Below, in pieces: positions 10,201 through 13,715 of a DNA stretch of 14,632 bases. Within the stretch, counting starts at the first letter, position 1, and every line of letters starts with the position of its first letter. Source of the stretch: DYQY01 sp964643725. GTDB taxonomy: Bacteria > Margulisbacteria > Riflemargulisbacteria > GWF2-35-9 > DYQY01. Location: assembly GCA_964643725.1 (NCBI GenBank), contig CAZXTL010000038.1, positions 1-14,632 on the forward strand. The letters run 5' to 3'. Both the position numbers and the translations under genes were made by a program. The notes below the pieces were generated by a model that saw only the letters and a program-made list of their open reading frames with translations, searched no databases and was not told the DNA's origin.

Positions 10201-12123
10201 AGCGATATTGTTCTTGAGTCAGGGCAAGTAATAAGTAAAAATAATTTACCATACCAAAGTATGCCAATAGTAATAGTTAAGAAAACAAACAGAGTTTTAG
10301 CTCAACCTGTATCCTTGCCTACATTAGATATTAGGCTTGGACAAAAGGATGTCGTATTGTTTGATATCAACCTTCAGTCCAACAATGGTGGAAATTCATT
10401 TATGTCAGGGTTTACGTTAAGAAAGTCAACCGAACTTCCTGATGAAGCTATTAAAAACATACGATTGCTTAGAAAAAATGAAATTGATACAGCACCTAGC
10501 TTGACTAGAGATCAGTTAATGGCTGAAGGCCTTAGTTTTGTTAATGGGTATATGCACATCAATTTTAATCCTTTCTATAACATTTCAAATGTGGTGGCTT
10601 TATTTTATGTTATAGGTGATATAGATTACGTGTCTGGTGGTGCAAGAGAATTCAATATTGGAATTAGTTCTACAAGTTCTTTCCGTGTTGATAGTAAAAG
10701 TACGGTGATGCCTGAAAATATCAATCAACTTACAAACACATTTAATGTTAAGGGTTATATTCCAGTTGTAGTTGCTAGTGTTGATAATGCAATTGATGAT
10801 GCGTTGTTTGCTGAAATCAACAAGAAAAAAGTAATCCACCTGAAGGTGAAAACAGACCATGAAGTTACAACAATAGATATGGTAAAGGTGGATGTTGATT
10901 TAGTAGGTAATAATAATTTATCTATAGGAGTAATGGACGCATATAAAAATGTTTTAGTCAGTCAGCCTCTTGTTCAAGGGTCAAATAATTTGATTTTTAC
11001 AAATCCATATGTTGTAACTGAACAAGTGAAAGATTTATATGTGTTTATATCAATAGATAATTATTTCGAAGAAGGATACGTAACCTTAGTAGTTACCAGA
11101 GATAGTTTGAGGGTTTCTTCTGACAAGTGTAGTATTTCTTCATATAACACAGGAACTATAAATATTAAGTCTACAAATCATCCTCGTAAGGTTAGATTGA
11201 ATTCTTCTAAAGATTTTGTGAATAACTTTATAAGTACTAATATTGAAGTAATCATTGCAACTGCAGATCAAGGTAATATTTCAGTTCTATATAAAATTGC
11301 TGAAAAGGAGAGTGGAAATTCAGTGCTCCTATGGACAGACGTTATGTCTGTGAGCGTTTCAACAATAAATAGTGCTTTAATGACGGTATCGCTTCCACAA
11401 CTACCACTAACACATAACAAGTTGTATGAGTTCTCTATAAAGGGCGTTAAATCCAATCTGGAAAGTGACGTGTATTCTTGGCCAGTAAGAACAGATTTCA
11501 CTAAACCAATATTTGTGAAAAATAAAATAGAAGTTTCACAAGTAAATCACGAAGGCTTATTGAAGCATGTTCTTTATTGGGGTGTGGTTACTGATGATGT
11601 TTCCTCTATAGATGCTATAGAAATATATAACAGAACTGGTAATGAACCAAAATGGCAGCTTGCTTTAGTTGTTTCTGGTGATAAGCAGAGAGCTGAAATT
11701 TCAAATTTATTACAAGAAAGAACCTATTTCTATAGAGCAATAGCTAAGAATAAGGCAGGACTTAGTTCAGTTGCAATATCATCTGATGCAGGTATTTCTA
11801 CAGGATTCTCTGGAACTGCTCTATCAAGGCTTTCTAATTATCCAAATCCATTTAAATCTAATGAAGGTAATACTACAATTTATTATTATTTAAATCAAAA
11901 TATGAACATAACCATTAAGATATATAATATTTTTGGTAAGAAAGTATATGAAAGAAATTGTTTCGTTGGTGAAGTAGGTGGATCAGCCGGAGCTAATGAA
12001 CTGAAATGGAGTGGTGTTGATCAATCAGGTAATAAATTGCCAATGGGTAGCTATCCTATAGTTGTATATGATACTGACACAAAACAAATATTAGATCAGA
12101 GAGTAATCGGAGTAATCCATTAG
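1..12123 (+). CDS. Giant secreted surface protein / adhesin, 5'-partial
   Basis: Frame 1 is open from the first base to a TAG at 12121-12123, giving 4040 visible residues; the true start lies upstream. The first in-frame ATG (289) is not the start, because coding homologous to 1861-2148 fills 1-288. Visible order: beta-helix 1 (residues 1-345) closed by a choice-of-anchor-Q-like segment (GDYRL...DAGCYEF, 348-401); an Ig-like pair (403-619); beta-helix 2 plus anchor-like segment (621-1071); alternating Ig-like modules (1072-3270); about three other beta-sandwich units (3272-3720); a fibronectin-III-like region (3721-3934); and a YPNPF-bearing C-terminal domain (3941-4040). Hallmarks are rungs such as NGGAIW and IYNNS, the motif YLWVKDRAGN and TDNAGN. 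No catalytic motif is seen. It is likely exported to the cell surface as a long repetitive stalk or adhesin. Function is inferred from architecture only. Confidence 0.95.
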   Translation, partial: STEYFTIQHAVSSSNANGVVNVQAGTHVGAGNVGITWPNISNITLQGASAGSTILDAEQITRHIVVPTATGLRLLSISLINGRVSNNIVSQDGGAILMNASSRLTMNSCIISGNIGYNGGAIWMNSSARLTIDSCIINGNTGYNGGAFYNGIKYIDNSEIKGNIAYNGGAVYEGINIFNGSSLFGNSARYTGGLLSGGTNEFIGSEIYNNSGYGVFWYADNTFNNSKIYNNICPGAYNLFHGNLNKFINVIAYGNNANGFVYTGHNIFINSTIINTANVVYYPNYANTFIAYNSIFVGKFMDPARPHESDGVTLSNCVFTDGNSLLDMPVTFSSTQIITGAVTANIFMDYANGDYRLKYDSLAVNFGSNTLWNANSSNVTTDILGKTRLVDVSIDAGCYEFGGLTVITPSAMNLYDLDSLNTRYANDRKVGVEIDADSRAAYWLLTEELVTPSATNNLWQATRPADYIFKNNINELKTIYLWTKNWYNQVVNSVVVATINYDTIEPAIAGVSIVNSFTGSMVDGNISRVGTYNVTFNMGEALILTPAISLRYSDGSLVHSFNGSLLRVNDSTYKSELYISNNWTPGVYVWYLVVTDNAGNSTSHKPQATGLTLATTAKIGSTEYFTIQHALNSSNVNEVVNLEAGRHVGEGNVGIIWPNVQNITLRGVSSVDTILDAEQATRHILVSSALSLQLSAFSLINGRVSTEDNIAQNRGGSILIVTNSSLARLTIDSCILSGNIAGAGGAIAVGGSSTYVNLNNSELMYNIVSGDGGAIYGGTYLIERSKLHHNRTYEDFDQDLGGVMYLANSTIRDSEVFNNFGLHSGVFFGGIHNIYNSNIYNNTAGSRGGVFHSAIATVNNSRIYGNSGGHGGSMQWNGAVKYFDCSVFDNMGGIAGTLVHDAKAEFTNSLIYNNGNSSGVNGVYLLSGANAMVTFNNSTVILNRHAGMFAGSVADSYRMAIKSMVANNSIFVGPINTIDDSYYSVITVNNSVFTDSTLPETFWTATNVITRAVTADLFVDFANGDYRLTFYSPAVNVGSNELWTANSNNITTDYSSSPRIIDTSIDAGCYEFQGLTTLKPEFYLYDLRTDSTAWMTQQEVGVSISGDNIAIQWYLSESSATPAVDDLGWTLVRPVTYRFVSKVNEQKFTYLWVKDDYNRVIKASSDVSLYGVTLDTIAPHLVIVSFDHKPYMNTNVTVDITFIYNEDLVTTPDLMLIKFAQVTMNISSLTRVNDFTYSAQIVVTSGVTDGAYVIYSTATDNAGYVGTSNYDISVIIVDRVANIPRNFVLYDLDDRSILETDDRIVGVRFDNDLDHTSWIIGEGLTYANKPLVNSELWNSSRPREYMIKDYSYGNKSVYLWVKDNAGNVADTPVMAEILYKPKGYSTRDYIIVDIPKKYMPAGEFTITVNFEDLGVVTPEVWIILSGNTIHNVDFFAVSANSAIGTSFMATMNIPTDNSLDGQCRFEMRATKSNGVELEYTGLAYIGIGGDRDFVIDTYIENPTSLDLRFKDEFNNDITFTNDFIVNVFMTQYDDHSEWLMGEELSARPYVDDVRWTDVRPAEYRFSDMIRGQKIIYVWAKDRAGNISNQPATKDVLYLPERHDKAYIGVYPERMYMSVGTYDVTVNVVENDSSTPNVWLCLDLLNTRTTLDILSKTVDPINGIFFRTKIVVTSSDGVDSNGHIEVVVTNSSGSEIRFLSYNYNLMDGYPNVVVDTLITSSQFELYDGDTSRTDFTNEVMVNIRASVDSDIVGWLLNETAIVRPALNDLLWEARVPNVYGIKKGKEGVKTVYLWVKDRADNISYVPVSRSIIYDITVPTITINELWHRQVSNNYLVTLNIGESIDNTPNLRYSINSGELSGSVTLGTVDGTNWNGAINVGQVFVNTISWSVVATDNAGNEQTQFFAMNDSSDRWPNREGVLTFEINNSYLNAGQHRASLNVNVDYLLLNTPNIALRHVSNNTEISLIVDSSYLDNTGAYYGFVIDVPNGAILDGILNFIVTVTSDSDFVLTVTNDDFVCFDTMMSIPSLSFYDRVTGIERYVRGINPYIEITSDVDVIGWLLSEQAVTPQLSVPDWKAERPTTYLFDNDRQEDKTIYLWVKDRAGNIAGITASVVYDATLPSVSSIQLINSSTHQIINSVENAYYLMVGTYNITFNMNEELIITPQLELYCDGSMVHSFNGSLVRVNDRTYTSQYTVTSGSLEGSYNLYFSATDNAINSSLVQLFTGSLVVDITAPTGMIELKDADSGSNEYTNSLNVRLSINVNEVVSYMATDNVSLTMNDLRFDINQPVNYILSAPEAGTKSITLLVKDIAGNVGVSSASILYDNVAPTATVEFSSTPDNVVVGAYRVTLNVGGIDSGLVSTPSLHFVPRRTSRIPLELENSLIPGIYTSTLNVNPYTGDGFAYFSFSATDNAGNIAFNIQSPLVYSNVVTGGIYVSTDIILPEWFVFDMDTLSDLYINDQTVGVSITKNSRATSWLIKEDSRNPEADDVLWHSKMITDFTLRTKINGLRTLYLWVKDDEGRVVTAPVITTFNYDNIDPVIISSEVKRLTGDAVRVVDGYSYFMVGTYNITFNFAEELLVTPTILMDHLTAFVSNYFTVLKINNSTYTSQFVVTNGTVEGVYNVYYSATDNAGNNSSLVQLFNSSLVVDAQAPTVNLEILDFDTFSKLYTNSTNVRLSINASEGVRYLVTENLNPTIFYSLFNVTQPTTNTFATSVVESKMLKLVVIDRAGNINSSNATIVFDNIVPTATIEFPGTADNVDVGSYRITLNVGGIFSGLAATPNLSFVPYNKAPISLNLQLQAIGQYTATLSISTFFGDGLGCFMFNATDNAGNSASSSYCPLIINTLVKTPSFNAHDLEMGPLSKYTNDNILSVIISQDEQAYAWMITEVYSTKPSSSNSLWLSYRPVEYKLLNKSNDIKTFYLWIKNANGNINDVPAIVTINYDSILPVLTSTEIRRITGDDVNVINGYSYVRVGTYNITFNFSESVLVTPEVWLVNNALALTLNVSLLQNSPSEFIAEYVVTNGTAEGEYNVYYNVTDNAGNCSLVQLYSSSLIVDRTVSNPSIIAYDKDNNNDLRTDDLIVGLRITNDEDVIEWLVSETDRHSVSPSSNDSLWINARPYEHRFKNLQSGFRNIHLWVKDRAGNISSIDSYAFLMFDTAELEAKSYANVYVDKGTVVLPGYMYITLNVIEQVLSTPSLSLRLENGNKIPVSLNFVATSDRNGVFYKSTVLVPEIASWSGEAYFELIVTRTNFTVFAATTNRIILGLIGGQSKINIAVPLYQLITVDQKLTALELGAQNQVVVSFNFGSNSSAVAIQKMRIVLSGNVYDNDISEIYFAYPKDRGYKELTEKGKIKNKEVILNFYSIDSYFAGNMDIVLMMSVSDKAVLDSKFQVIVLTSDIVLESGQVISKNNLPYQSMPIVIVKKTNRVLAQPVSLPTLDIRLGQKDVVLFDINLQSNNGGNSFMSGFTLRKSTELPDEAIKNIRLLRKNEIDTAPSLTRDQLMAEGLSFVNGYMHINFNPFYNISNVVALFYVIGDIDYVSGGAREFNIGISSTSSFRVDSKSTVMPENINQLTNTFNVKGYIPVVVASVDNAIDDALFAEINKKKVIHLKVKTDHEVTTIDMVKVDVDLVGNNNLSIGVMDAYKNVLVSQPLVQGSNNLIFTNPYVVTEQVKDLYVFISIDNYFEEGYVTLVVTRDSLRVSSDKCSISSYNTGTINIKSTNHPRKVRLNSSKDFVNNFISTNIEVIIATADQGNISVLYKIAEKESGNSVLLWTDVMSVSVSTINSALMTVSLPQLPLTHNKLYEFSIKGVKSNLESDVYSWPVRTDFTKPIFVKNKIEVSQVNHEGLLKHVLYWGVVTDDVSSIDAIEIYNRTGNEPKWQLALVVSGDKQRAEISNLLQERTYFYRAIAKNKAGLSSVAISSDAGISTGFSGTALSRLSNYPNPFKSNEGNTTIYYYLNQNMNITIKIYNIFGKKVYERNCFVGEVGGSAGANELKWSGVDQSGNKLPMGSYPIVVYDTDTKQILDQRVIGVIH
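1540..1571 (+). repeat. 8-nt tandem array, 4 units (first type-B module, position 1)
   Basis: Four imperfect octamers lie end to end, including GTTCACTG and GTTCAATG. They are read in frame as part of VNSFTGSMVDGN at the start of the first B module. Units diverge at one to four bases. Confidence 0.7.
1664..1695 (+). repeat. 8-nt tandem array, 4 units (first type-B module, position 2)
   Basis: Four octamers, among them GTTCATTA and GTTCATTC, share the first five bases GTTCA exactly. They encode part of GSLVHSFNGSLL in the middle of the first B module. The period is clean over 32 nt. Confidence 0.85.
1804..1831 (+). repeat. 7-nt tandem array, 4 units (first type-B module, position 3)
   Basis: Three identical ACAAGCC heptamers are followed by one ACAGGCC. 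They are translated as part of TSHKPQATG directly after the DNAGN motif. This is the same module position that carries octamers in the B modules near 6653 and 7910. Confidence 0.85.
1861..3213 (+). repeat. Beta-helix domain, copy 2 (with choice-of-anchor-Q-like end)
   Basis: This is the second copy of the beta-helix unit, beginning STEYFTIQHAL where copy 1 begins STEYFTIQHAV. It is about 150 nt longer than the visible part of copy 1 and ends NGDYRLTFYSPAVNVGS...DAGCYEF. Rungs read SGNIAGAGGAI, YNIVSGDGGAIYGG, YNNTAGSRGGVF and YGNSGGHGG. The copy lies between two Ig-like modules, so beta-helix plus one Ig pair appears to be the duplicated unit. DNA identity is highest in the first 250 bases and in the anchor-Q-like end. 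Confidence 0.85.
2060..2094 (+). repeat. 7-nt tandem array, 5 units, in beta-helix copy 2
   Basis: Five heptamers of the CTTCAGC / TTTCAGC type, one of them TTTAAGC, lie in register and encode SSALSLQLSAFSL. The homologous stretch in beta-helix copy 1 (200-234) has the same length but shows no such period. Confidence 0.85.
3301..3405 (+). other. GC-rich codon patch inside one type-A module
   Basis: By hand count, 3301-3360 has 32 G+C of 60 and 3361-3420 has 34 of 60, against roughly a third in flanking sequence. Codons switch to GTC, AGC, GGC, GAC, CTG, CCC and TCC, which are otherwise uncommon in this gene. The frame stays open and the protein keeps the type-A consensus (W.L.E...P...W...RP). 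Confidence 0.8.
6377..6408 (+). repeat. 8-nt tandem array, 4 units (type-B module near 6361, position 1)
   Basis: Two identical AACTCATC octamers are flanked by the variants AACTTATA and AAATCATC. They encode LINSSTHQII near the start of the B module. The unit sequence is unrelated to the GTTCA octamers, but length and copy number match. Confidence 0.75.
6515..6546 (+). repeat. 8-nt tandem array, 4 units (type-B module near 6361, position 2)
   Basis: Four octamers alternate GTTCAATG with GTTCATTC or GTTCATTA, all beginning GTTCA. They encode SMVHSFNGSLV, matching the array at 1664-1695 in both sequence and module position. Confidence 0.85.
6653..6684 (+). repeat. 8-nt tandem array, 4 units (type-B module near 6361, position 3)
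   Basis: Four GTTCA-headed octamers, such as GTTCATTA and GTTCAATT, encode SSLVQLFTGSL at the end of the B module. The three arrays of this module start exactly 138 nt apart (6377, 6515, 6653). Confidence 0.85.
7910..7941 (+). repeat. 8-nt tandem array, 4 units (type-B module near 7621, position 3)
   Basis: Four GTTCA-headed octamers encode SSLVQLFNSSL, in the super-repeat copy of the 6653-6684 array. The next copy, at 9137-9168, is decayed: two GTTCA units remain, a third is lost and the fourth reads GTTCGCTG. Confidence 0.85.
9814..11160 (+). other. Region of about three non-Ig-array beta-sandwich units in the giant protein
   Basis: Residues 3272-3720 lack the A and B signatures. I see about three loosely similar stretches of 125-165 residues, each moving from a hydrophobic run (QLITVDQKLTALELG; VSLPTLDIRLGQKDVVLF; VVVASVDNAI) to alternating beta strands (VVVSFNFGS; FDINLQSNN; IHLKVKTDH) and then a line such as ISEIYFAYPK or IKNIRLLRKN. 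This resembles beta-sandwich domains that often precede the sorting domain in large secreted bacterial proteins. The family is not identified and the boundaries are approximate. Confidence 0.4.
11821..12123 (+). other. C-terminal FlgD/T9SS-like Ig sorting domain of the giant protein
   Basis: The last 100 residues read LSRLSNYPNPF, then ITIKIYNIFGKKVYE, GGSAGANELKWSGVDQSGN and GSYPIVVYD. This is the N-YPNPF ... I-YN-GKKV ... W-G-D-GN ... G-Y order of FlgD-type Ig domains and T9SS type A sorting domains. In families with this ending the domain directs export to, and retention on, the outer surface. A fibronectin-III-like stretch (11161-11800) precedes it. Whether the organism has a T9SS cannot be seen here. 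Confidence 0.75.
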
Positions 12124-12162
12124 GAATCGGCTTTGTTTTTATAAGATTTGTATTTTAATGGA

Positions 12163-12191
12163 TTGCAAACATTATGGTCAGCTTGTATAAT
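12163..12191 (+). promoter_or_regulatory. Sigma70-type promoter for the tRNA cluster
   Basis: TTGCAA (12163-12168) and a perfect TATAAT (12186-12191) are separated by the ideal 17 nt. Transcription would start near 12198, about 70 nt before the first tRNA. The promoter lies just after the giant gene, so the tRNAs need not depend on read-through from it. No convincing terminator is seen between 12124 and 12162. Confidence 0.65.
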
Positions 12192-12268
12192 TCTATAGCT
12201 TTCATTACTAAGATAGCTTGAGACTGTTGAAGTCATCGTAAATTGTAATTGTTTTTTTTGTTATGTTA

Positions 12269-12344
<76 letters not shown>

Positions 12345-12347
12345 TTT

Positions 12348-12423
<76 letters not shown>

Positions 12424-12435
12424 CTTTTTAGCTTT

Positions 12436-12467
12436 TTTAATTGATTTTTTGAAATAAATCAATTAAA
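12436..12467 (+). other. 12-bp AT-rich hairpin between tRNA-Phe and tRNA-Gly
   Basis: TTTAATTGATTT (12436-12447) pairs perfectly with 12456-12467 around the 8-nt loop TTTGAAAT, followed by TTT. It could be a weak terminator or a processing element separating the third tRNA from the first two. An AT-only stem makes terminator function uncertain. Confidence 0.5.
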
Positions 12468-12481
12468 TTTAACCATATAGC

Positions 12482-12553
<72 letters not shown>

Positions 12554-12557
<4 letters not shown>

Positions 12558-12579
12558 AAATTACTTTAGCAATTTTGGA
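12554..12579 (+). other. Hairpin starting in the CCA end of tRNA-Gly
   Basis: TCCAAAATT (12554-12562) pairs perfectly with AATTTTGGA (12571-12579) around ACTTTAGC. It uses the tRNA's discriminator base and CCA. There is no T-run afterwards, so it is not a standard terminator; a 3'-processing role or chance are both possible. Confidence 0.4.
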
Positions 12580-12583
12580 ATGA

Positions 12584-12611
12584 CAAAAGCCAAAGTTCAA
12601 AATTCAAAACA
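12584..12611 (+). repeat. Intergenic 7-nt tandem array, 4 units
   Basis: Four imperfect heptamers, all beginning CAAA, include CAAAGTT and CAAAATT. Low complexity weakens the call, but period and copy number match the heptamer arrays inside the giant gene. Confidence 0.55.
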
Positions 12612-12692
12612 AATTTAACCAAAACTTAGTATTCTTGACACAATAACGCCATTTACATCCTCTATACTATTAATCAGTAAGGAGGTGAAATA

Positions 12693-12788
12693 ATGTTAAT
12701 GTTTATGATAAATTTTTTTGTTTTTGATTTTTCTTGTATAGAATCAAGTAATCCAGAGAATCCTTTCAGTTCAATAAGTATTTTTTAA
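12693..12788 (+). CDS. Putative 31-aa small protein or leader peptide
   Basis: An ATG at 12693 follows the near-perfect Shine-Dalgarno AAGGAGGTG (12679-12687) by 5 nt, the strongest ribosome site in the window. The product starts with a hydrophobic run (MLMFMINFFVFDF) and turns polar (ESSNPENPFSS). It is too short for a confident membrane or signal call. A perfect 22-bp palindrome follows 27 nt after the stop. It may be a small membrane-associated peptide or a translated leader; no family is recognised. A TATACT at 12663-12668 could serve as its -10. Confidence 0.5.
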   Translation: MLMFMINFFVFDFSCIESSNPENPFSSISIF

Positions 12789-12815
12789 TACTTTGATTAA
12801 CTTTAAATCTAACCA

Positions 12816-12837
12816 ATTCTTGACTCGAGTCAAGAAT
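12816..12837 (+). promoter_or_regulatory. Perfect 22-bp palindrome (operator or terminator hairpin)
   Basis: ATTCTTGACTC is followed directly by its exact reverse complement. As RNA it folds into a 9-bp stem with a TCGA loop, followed by the U-rich CTTATTTAATATTT, so it could end transcription of the 31-codon ORF. As DNA it is an ideal dimer-binding site upstream of the zinc-ribbon gene. The sequence does not decide between the two. Confidence 0.6.
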
Positions 12838-12892
12838 CTTATTTAATATTTCTTCCCTAATTACTCAAAATGCATTAATCTTATTCTAAGTG

Positions 12893-12898
12893 TATAAT
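12893..12898 (+). promoter_or_regulatory. Likely -10 element for the zinc-ribbon gene
   Basis: A perfect TATAAT lies 50 nt before the ATG at 12949. No good -35 hexamer is found 16-18 nt upstream, so this may be a weak or activator-dependent promoter. Confidence 0.4.
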
Positions 12899-12948
12899 TT
12901 TCATAGAAAGTTTATACGGTTAAAAATTTTACAAAAAAGAGGCATAAA

Positions 12949-13305
12949 ATGGGATATTTCGAAGACAAGAATGAAAGAAGCAATTATAAATCAGATGGAC
13001 CAAAGCGTAGAAATGATTCTGGTGGCGATAGATATGATGATAAGAAAACAGTAACTACCGTCAACTGTGACGCTTGTGGAAAGACTTGCACAGTTCCTTT
13101 TAAGCCTACTGCTGGGAAGCCTATCTATTGTAATGAATGTTTCCGTAAAAACGACTCTGCTCCAAGAGGAGACAAACCGCATTTTAATTCTGGCTCAGAC
13201 TCTCGTAGTCGCAGTGCTGATAGCGGTTCCAACGGTCGCGATTTTGCTCAGATTAACGCTAAGTTAGATAGAATTCTGTCTTTACTTGAAGAATCTTTAG
13301 ATTAA
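12949..13305 (+). CDS. Small zinc-ribbon protein, CxxC-x17-CxxC type
   Basis: This 118-residue protein has Cys40-x2-Cys43 and Cys61-x2-Cys64 separated by 17 residues, in the context CDACGKTCTVPFKP...YCNECFRK. That matches the CxxC-x17-CxxC zinc-binding domain found in small proteins of many uncultured bacteria and some archaea (family recalled, not searched). An extra Cys47 lies inside the knuckle. The N-terminus (1-37) and residues 68-95 are hydrophilic and rich in Ser, Asp, Arg and Gly, probably disordered. The last 20 residues (FAQINAKLDRILSLLEESL) form an amphipathic helix suited to oligomerisation. Such basic zinc-ribbon proteins are thought to bind nucleic acid, but function is unproven. 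The start follows AGAGG with 6-nt spacing. A strong terminator ends the unit. Confidence 0.9.
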   Translation: MGYFEDKNERSNYKSDGPKRRNDSGGDRYDDKKTVTTVNCDACGKTCTVPFKPTAGKPIYCNECFRKNDSAPRGDKPHFNSGSDSRSRSADSGSNGRDFAQINAKLDRILSLLEESLD

Positions 13306-13321
13306 ACAATTTTAACCTCAC

Positions 13322-13340
13322 CCCTAAAGTAACTTTAGGG
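13322..13340 (+). other. Hairpin 17 nt after the zinc-ribbon gene
   Basis: CCCTAAAG and CTTTAGGG pair perfectly around TAA. Only a broken T-run follows (ATGTTTTGC), so it probably protects the 3' end or pauses polymerase ahead of the main terminator. Confidence 0.5.
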
Positions 13341-13360
13341 TAATAGATGTTTTGCATTGT

Positions 13361-13392
13361 CCCCCTCTCCTAAAGGAGTAGGGGGATTTTTT
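13361..13392 (+). terminator. Intrinsic terminator of the zinc-ribbon gene
   Basis: CCCCCT pairs with AGGGGG and CTCC with GGAG, with one bulged T and a TAAA loop, followed by ATTTTTT. This GC-rich stem plus T-run is the clearest terminator in the window. Confidence 0.85.
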
Positions 13393-13715
13393 ATGTTCAG
13401 TATATAAATCCTTATTTTATAGAGAACGTAGTAATTAAGCCTCTCTGCCAGGAGAGGCAACGGCATCATTGCTCATTAGAATAAGTGTGTGCGTTACGTT
13501 GGTGAGGTTTAAATACACCATAAATTCTTAATACATAAAAAACCTCTTTTGTGGCGATATTAGTATTGTTACAAAATCAAATTACGGAAGGGGGAAAGGA
13601 TCACAAAAGAAAGCTTAGTAAGTCCTGTGAGTTTTCTTGCTCCGATACCTGAAGATAAAGGAGTTTTTTAAAGGCAAGAAAGTTAAAAAAACAAAAAGGA
13701 AAAGGGGGAATTAAA
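13393..13715 (+). other. Gene-free leader with several inverted repeats upstream of the last gene
   Basis: No ORF of note lies here. Three stems are visible: GCCTCTC/GAGAGGC (13439-13445 with 13452-13458, loop TGCCAG); TCTTTTGTG/CACAAAAGA (13545-13553 with 13602-13610, enclosing 48 nt); and TTTCTTGC/GCAAGAAA (13633-13640 with 13674-13681), which encloses a possible TCC/GGA pair and a T6 run at 13664-13669. An alternative pairing, TCACA (13601-13605) with TGTGA (13626-13630), would compete with the second stem. The layout suits a structured 5' UTR or an independent small RNA. I do not match it to a riboswitch class I know. No convincing promoter was found. Confidence 0.45.
13702..13708 (+). 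promoter_or_regulatory. Ribosome binding site of the last gene
   Basis: AAGGGGG ends 7 nt before the ATG at 13716. It decides that start, since no other in-frame ATG has a purine-rich stretch at this distance. Confidence 0.6.

Noticed and set aside
1..12123. Antisense ORFs of 60-90 codons within the giant gene
   Set aside because: They mirror repetitive AT-rich coding DNA, have no ribosome sites or recognisable products, and oppose a continuous sense gene.
12635..12668. TTGACA ... TATACT as a promoter for the 31-codon ORF
   Set aside because: The hexamers look good but the spacer is 22 nt, outside the usable range; only the -10 part is kept as a possibility.
12991..13267. Overlapping ORFs on both strands across the zinc-ribbon gene
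   Set aside because: They lack plausible starts, and the zinc-ribbon frame with paired CxxC motifs and a good ribosome site explains the region.
13393..13715. The leader as a cyclic-di-GMP, preQ1, fluoride or SRP-type RNA
   Set aside because: The conserved cores I remember for these classes are not present; purine-rich words such as GGAAGGGGG alone are not enough.
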